From Drosophila persimilis (Eukaryota > Arthropoda > Insecta > Diptera > Drosophilidae): a DNA stretch of 64,000 nucleotides. The translations under genes and the position numbers were made by a program. Positions within the stretch are counted from its first letter, which is position 1; every line of letters starts with the position of its first letter. Location of the stretch: the NCBI RefSeq assembly GCF_003286085.1, contig NW_020825288.1:17112001-17176000 (forward strand), read 5' to 3'. Below, one piece after another: positions 58,101 through 64,000 of this stretch. The notes beneath the pieces were generated by a model. The model was not told the DNA's origin. It did not search any database and worked only from the letters and a program-made list of their open reading frames with translations.

Positions 58101-60393
58101 GTATCAATAGCTGATGGGATTGAAGCATTGCCGTCTGGTTTTCTTAAGAACAAATACATATTTACGTTAGCAAAATTTGTATTCAAGTCTAATGTATTCA
58201 ATATTTGCCTCTGTTAATGGCAATTCTATTGGATGAAGCTCACGTACACTTTTATTTAGTACGGCAACCCGTTCGTCAAAATGCCACTCATGCTTGAAGC
58301 TGAATCGGACTCGGAAATGAGTTAAATTAAATTATAAATTATAACAATTAATCGCACTGATTTCTCGCGATGAATGGCACCTTTTTTGGAGGGTGTGTAG
58401 TCTACGATTAAAACGTTCCCATTCAGCAAATGGCTCGACGGATATTGTAGCTTTATGACTCTTTAGTGGGCACGTGTTGAAAATAAACTCTCGTATTATG
58501 TTGATTGATATTGAAAGTAATTAAGTCCGCACACTCACGTCGTATTCGGTGTCTAGTGCGTTTACAGTCTACTTTGTTTTTCTTTTTGGAAAACGTGATA
58601 TAGAACAGGTTTCGTCTTTTCCTGTGATAGTGTTAGGATCTCATTTCAGGATATATTTCTCATGAGTATGCTACAAAAATTATATCCCATATATAAGGAT
58701 ACAGTCAAATCCAAACATCGAACAGCTCCCAGGGGCTCTTTATGCCACCCATCTCTATTTTTTGTATGGAAATTCCCAATTAGGAACCAACTAAAGTATT
58801 TTATACCACAGTTCCATTCGAACATGATGATGATTCCACTGAGATTCAGACGCTCAAACGTGACTGCAAATTTTCAGTTAATTGGAAAAAAAAAACCAAG
58901 ATTTTCTGTTTTTTAGCCGTGAACTCATATCCCAAAAATCATATTATATCTGATGGTTAAAATTTTTCGTAAAATTTATAAAATTCCGATCTATTTCGAA
59001 ACAATTTGCAACATTTTTTAACTTTTATGCCAAAAAAATCGATTTTTAATATTAAATTGTACAAATCCCGAAATTATATTAGCGAATAGCACTCAAGGCG
59101 TAGAATCCGTTCTCGTATGGAAAATTTGCACAACGAATCAATGTCTTTCGTATGATTCGGCGAATGTGTCCGAATTTAAACTATTGGAACAGGTTATCCT
59201 TCCTGAACGATCGGGAGTTTGTATTTGTATATTTAAAACTGGTCACAATAAAAAAAAATCCCCTTGACTTCGGGGTTGGTGATTCAGCCACAATGCAATG
59301 ATGCATGATGGCCCGGTTTGACCTTCAGCTATGTTGCCACAAGTGGCCACCATGTGAAGCCTTCGCCGCGAGGTTTTTGACATCGCAGAGTCTGAGCTGG
59401 TGTCACAGCTGGAGTTGGAGCTGGTGTTGGTGTCGTTGTCTTTCGGCGGACAGATGGCAAACAATTTTAGTTGCCGCCACTAAACAAAATTAGACACAAC
59501 TCATTTCAACTTTACGCTGGGTGTGAAAACCCAATATTCGTCAGAGACAACAGTAACAAACTGTAAACATATGTACATATTTTCGGGTCGCTGGGGCAAG
59601 GCACAGGTCTTGCGGTATGGTATGCGGTAATGGCTGTTTGTCCAGAGGCCTCTGAGAACCGAGCTGAGTCGCGTAAGCCAATTATTGGCCCATTTTAATC
59701 ATATATGTGTGTCAGCTTGGCTTCGCTAGCCAAATATTGGTGCGGACTAAACAGCAATTAAAATTTGGCCATGCGACAGGAAAGGAGGAAAATAAAGCCA
59801 TTTAGAATCTGTGATGGTGATGATGAGCTTTGGACGTCAGGGTGGATCATCGGTGAATATGCATGGAGCATAGAGCATGGAGCACGGCAAGGCCAAAGTG
59901 GCAAACTGGTTAAACTGTTTGGCGTTTGGCGTTTGGCATCTGACATACATCGCGTAATATATGGCCCAGATCCGGAGTGAATTAAGAACATTAACATTAT
60001 ATAATGCGGATAACAAGTTTTCGAGCATACAGTAGACTTCATTAGTAAGCGGTACGAAAAAGAAATCACCGCCGAAACGCGAAAGACGTGCTCGCTTGAC
60101 CGATAGTTTGATCTGCTTGACCCGCGACTGCGTTGGGCCAGTACGAAAGGCGTTCGAAAGGCTGGCCAAAAGTTGCAGGGCAGGTTCGTGTGAGATCTTC
60201 TCGGGGCTGCGGGTCGACGTGAACTTGTCCAAATCTGCGCAATCGCGCGCTCACTGGCGGTATTTCCCCTTTCCTGGTGGAAAGTGTAAGTGATCTGGAA
60301 ACCGCAACTAGATTATTCTCGTTCTTCGCTGATCTCTCATCCCCACACGCACACTTGTCCCAGAGCCACGCGCCGCTCATCACAAAACACAAA

Positions 60394-60416
60394 CGCACAC
60401 ACACACACACACACAC
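60394..60416. repeat. CA microsatellite
   Basis: An (AC)n run of about eleven units, in the promoter region of the right-edge gene. Confidence 0.9.
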
Positions 60417-60526
60417 GAACACACGCACATGCTGAAGCATAGGCGACCCCGGCCCCGTCTTAACGATCGATCGATCCGATCGTCACAGCCCAAGAATCGC
60501 CGACGATTCGCAGCCGCCGACGCCGC

Positions 60527-60569
60527 CGCAGCAACAGCAACAGCAGCAGAGCAGCAGCAGCAGCAGCAA
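60527..60569. repeat. CAG/CAA trinucleotide repeat
   Basis: A run of CAA, CAG and AGC units just upstream of the probable 5' UTR exon of the right-edge gene. On the plus strand it could be read as poly-Gln, but the frame is short. Confidence 0.85.
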
Positions 60570-60599
60570 AGTGGAGCCGCCGTGGAGCGAGGTGAAGCA

Positions 60600-61010
60600 G
60601 AGAGACGGCTTTAAATTTCGGTGTTGGAAAACATTTGAGACACTGTATCCGAGTGCTCTCTCAGCTCAGCGCGTCTAACACTCGGCTGTGCGAATTCTTT
60701 AACCTAGGCGCTTAAAAAGCACTGCCACTCGATCCGTACCCTCATACGCCGTGCATTCATCGCGCCTCGTGGACGTGCCGTGGTTGTGTGGCCAAAAGAA
60801 GCTGACAAATTTAAAAAACCCCTCAATCCGAACGAGCCTGAATATCCTTAGATACTGGATACGAAACGAACTTTTGTGTGCCCTGTGAATTTCGGTGTTG
60901 TGCCCATTCGAACGGTTCTAAACGAAACTAACCAAATAGTTTCTTGTGCGTGAATTTTGTATCCGTTTTATCTTGGATTTTCCCTAGCTGTTGCTACACA
61001 ATCCTTAAAG
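60600..61010 (+). promoter_or_regulatory. Probable promoter and 5' UTR exon of the right-edge gene
   Basis: An initiator-like CTCAGCTCAG near 60660 is followed by sequence without a usable long frame and then a strong splice donor (AAAG/GTGAGTGTG) after 61010. The next good acceptor in front of a coding start is at 63833-63834, so I infer a non-coding first exon joined over a 2.8-kb intron. The promoter call rests on motif appearance only. Confidence 0.4.
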
Positions 61011-63834
61011 GTGAGTGTGAGGGCTAAAATCGGTTAGGAATGCTGAAGAACATTTCTTGAAAAACTCTCCCACCTGACACTGATGGTCTCGACTCTTGAT
61101 TACGCTTTGCGGAAGTCAATCGAGTCAGGAAACCAAATCGAAACTATCATAAAAGTTTAAGCCGAATTTCAACAGAAACCCGCTTGCCAAAGCATCAAAA
61201 CCAAAACCACTTCAAAAGACAATCGTGCGATGTGATTCATCTATAGGAAATCGCATTCAGCAGAGCAGTAAAAAGTATTTATGAAAGAACCATTTCGGAT
61301 ATTAGATTTGGATAGGTGCTTACGCAAATCCAAATTTTAAAGATCCAAACACACTCTGAGTAATACCCCAGCAGAAGCAGAAACAATGTGCCGCCGCCTC
61401 ACGTACTCCTCATAATACAATAATTATGCTACCCTTAAAAAGTCCGAATGGAACTGTCTAGATAGACAGAATTCCACGGCTTGGGCGATGATCAAGGCGA
61501 CAAAATCGAGGGGACATTGTTTCTATGGGAGAATCCCAATCCCCCGAATCTCTTTGGCGCACGCGCTAATTGCGAATGCGGCAGAAGTAACCAAGAATGA
61601 ATATGGATGCCACGCATAATGCGAACTGTGCACGGCTATCGGCTATATGCAGCTATAAGCATATTAAAGCTCCCCTCCGCATATAGAACAGTGACCAGGC
61701 CAAAGTCACGTTCCCAATCCCCAGTCTAAGTCTGAGTCCGGCTCTGGCTCTGACTCCGAGTCCGATTCTGAGTCCCAATGATTCGATTTTGATATGCGGC
61801 AGGCGTCGTGTGTTGCGTGCGCTGAGCGAATCGATCAATGGAAGCTCTCCCAGTATCAATCACTAGAGCCACTGTAGAGCCACAGTAGAGCCACGCCACA
61901 GTGCCGTATTAGATTTGAGTTTTGAGTCAGGTTCCGTAGCTATTCACATTTGTATTATATTTATTACTATTGCTTTCGTCTCTGGCTCTGTCTCCCTCGA
62001 TGTCTGCTTGTCTGTTTGTCCGCTATGACGTGGTTCGGGCCACCGACACCGACCAGCCAAACTTCGTTCCAAGACATGTTGGAGTCAGCACACCCTGAAA
62101 AGATTGCGACAAGAATCGAGAACTCCGAGCCCAAAGTCAAAGTTAAGCCGAAAGCTCAAGGCAAAAACCTAAACCCCCAGAACTTGTTGCCGCCGAACAA
62201 GAAACTTGGTCGTCGGAGACTCTGGAGAACCCGAAACAAAAGCAGTTCTATACATAAATTTATCGCGGTTACTTAACTATGCTAATATTCCGGTAAGGAT
62301 GATTGAACGTCGTGCCTGATCCGAGCCAAAGTTAAATATAATACGAAGCGGATTCTGTCACTCGGGCTCGTGTGGCCCGTGGCATAACTAGTTTACTTTT
62401 GGGTGCGCGTGGCTTCTGCATGAAATTATCCGTGTCTCGCCTCGACAAGTCCCGGTATCCCTCAATGGATTGATAACGAAATCGAATTACAGTACTCATC
62501 GCATCGACTTGTAGTCAGTTTTTATTCTGATGCTAATTAGCTGTAAAAAGTGTTTAATGCCAGAGAAGGACGCACGGCCCGAGCCCGCACCTTTCCACCA
62601 AACTTGAACTGAGAGGCAGCGGCCCCAGTCAGAGCCAGAGCCGTCGGCGAATAAATTCAAGGCACACGACTTGACATTGAACCATGACAACAAGTTAATG
62701 GCTCGAAATCTACGCGCACAGCTCGAAAGCCGCTGCCAATAAGAATACTTTTGTTTGAATCAATAAAAACATGCACAGGCTGGGAGGTCAACCGGTTGTC
62801 TATTCTAGAGATTCTAGAGGAGGTGAAGATCAGCCATTTAGGCAGCTGGCAACTGGAACTGGCTTCACTGCTGTTCGAGTGTCCGAAAGATACAAAAATT
62901 GAAGGCCTAGATAATGCCAGGCTTGCAAATTACTGCCTTTGCAGTTGGTGTGTTGGCTCGCAAACTCAAAGTGCACAATCCTATGCACAATCCGAATCAT
63001 TGTGCAGTTTTGGTATCAACGAACCCTCAAGGCGGTTGGGCCATGCTTTGCTTGAACCCTGCGACACGCGCCCGTTCATGAATTAATTCGCCGCCTCATA
63101 AAGTCCAATGAAATTCAAATGTGCCTTCGTCGTTAGACTACCTCAATCGCTTATGATTTAGGAACGCCTAAGTTCCAAGGCTCTATTTTCCTAGAACTTT
63201 CAACTTTGTTTTCGAAAAGTTTCCCTTTATGCGCAGCGAACAGAAGCTTCGACTAGGGTAAAAGTACAGTTTCTATGAATATTGGAAGGCTCTGGATTTC
63301 AATAGAACAAACCGATTGATAGAGGAAAACATTTTTAAAGAATGGATATGCAAATAAATTAGTCGTCGTGTACAACATCACATTATTGATGGTTTTTGGG
63401 GGGGATTTTTTGGTTGAGTTTTGATTTTTCGGAATTCTCTTTGCGTTTCCGGCTTGCTATCTTTGTATCAGCTTCGAGTATCATTGAAGCTTGGAGCTGG
63501 CTAACGGCGAAGGTCGCGCTGCTCAGGCAGCTGCTCTGCTCTGCTCCGGCAGTCACCTCAATCTCAATATGGTCCATAATTAGTCGTGTGGTGTGGTGTA
63601 CTGCAGCTGGGGATGCCTTTTATGTGGAAGTGCTGGAGGAGCCTGTCTCGCATACCAAATGAGGGGTGATGTGTAGCAGCACCCACCGCCCGACAGAGTG
63701 ATTTGCATCTCTAAGGTGCACAGATTGAGACGACAAAGACGGCCCGGCCCGGTTGACAGGCCATAAATCAGGAAGCAACCTGTGGGAATGCCAATACTAA
63801 TGGGTGCGTGCTCTCCGTTTCGATCGTTTTGCAG
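61011..63834. other. Probable first intron of the right-edge gene
   Basis: Non-coding on both strands as far as I can see, bounded by a GTGAGT donor at 61011 and a TTTTGCAG acceptor ending at 63834. Contains tandem CTGAGTC/CTCTGGC-like degenerate repeats near 61720-61790 and otherwise nothing I can name. Confidence 0.4.
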
Positions 63835-64000
63835 ATGACGCCCAACATAATAGGCAGCACCTTCATACTGGCCGAGACGGCCATTGCTGACGGCAACAAC
63901 AACAAGGTGGCCGCCGCTCCCGCTTCCTCAGCCACGACCCCGAAGGCCGTGAAACAAGCGCCCGCCAAGAAGTCGGAGCCCGTGGCTGAGACTGAGAAGA
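63835..64000 (+). CDS. First coding exon of an unidentified gene, truncated by the window
   Basis: A TTTTGCAG acceptor is directly followed by an ATG, and the frame is open to the window end (55 codons). The product starts MTPNIIGSTFILAETAIADG and goes on with an Ala/Pro/Lys/Glu-rich disordered stretch (APAKKSEPVAETEK) typical of muscle, microtubule-associated or nuclear proteins. Codon use is strongly GC-ended, as in real Drosophila genes. I do not recognise the family. The start codon lies exactly at the exon's first base, which makes translation depend on correct splicing. Confidence 0.6.
   Translation, partial: MTPNIIGSTFILAETAIADGNNNKVAAAPASSATTPKAVKQAPAKKSEPVAETEK

Larger units (their letters stand above)
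50339..60599. other. 10.3-kb intergenic, non-coding, AT-rich
   Basis: No credible exon found on either strand. The start holds the sud1 promoter. A CGATA pair lies at 51135-51150 (ATCGATACTATCGAC). The clearest structure is the MITE-like inverted repeat at 51777-52106. TATG and ACGTAC-type repeats occur near 52013-52035. The region 58000-59250 is very AT-rich with poly(A/T) runs and could hide old transposon remnants I cannot name. Confidence 0.45.

Noticed and set aside
1..64000. CRISPR arrays, rRNA genes, bacterial operons, replication origins
   Set aside because: None seen. The splice signals and gene set show a eukaryotic nuclear genome.

Overview
This is nuclear DNA from an insect and reads as a Drosophila genome. 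The genes have short (50-100 base) GT-AG introns, closely packed gene clusters, large non-coding gaps full of CA, CAG and other simple repeats, and a gene set I recognise from D. melanogaster: ATIC, a tRNA isopentenyltransferase, the ABCG5/ABCG8-type pair CG11069/CG31121, PIG-S and sud1. From memory, several of these sit on chromosome arm 3R of D. melanogaster (Muller element E). The exact species cannot be read from the sequence.

Layout. 1-3632 (+): 3' part of a TMEM245-type polytopic membrane protein. 3756-5276 (-): an aldo-keto reductase, convergent with it. 5938-9457: an island with no resemblance to its neighbours. It holds an intact intronless frame of about 900 codons that I read as a virus-derived (dsRNA-virus, totivirus-like) capsid protein, with a shorter frame on each side; this is the most unusual item in the window. 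9939-11309 (+): tRNA dimethylallyltransferase. 11650-13657 (+): bifunctional purine enzyme ATIC. 13978-17425 (-) and 26827-29266 (+): ABCG5-like and ABCG8-like half-transporters head to head, 9.4 kb apart. 30063-35766 (-): a secreted chitin-binding protein whose 3.1-kb first intron holds a separate + strand gene (33379-34918), a degenerate kinesin-heavy-chain-like protein. 35767-46179: non-coding. 46180-46326 (+): a 48-residue possible secreted peptide. 46458-48330 (-): PIG-S, 5' end unresolved. 48535-50338 (-): prolyl hydroxylase sud1. 50339-63834: mostly non-coding, with a MITE-like inverted repeat and a probable 5' UTR exon ending at 61010. 63835-64000 (+): the first coding exon of an unidentified gene running off the window.

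Functionally this is a set of housekeeping genes (purine synthesis, tRNA modification, GPI anchoring, ribosomal protein hydroxylation) mixed with cuticle and transport genes; there is no operon-like logic. The points most worth follow-up are the intact virus-derived frame, the pair of ABCG half-transporters whose ATP-binding motifs are degraded in both partners, and the kinesin-like protein that has lost its ATPase motifs. Exon borders were placed by hand from splice signals and reading phase. For the complete multi-exon models the coding lengths sum to multiples of three; the partial models are internally consistent in phase.
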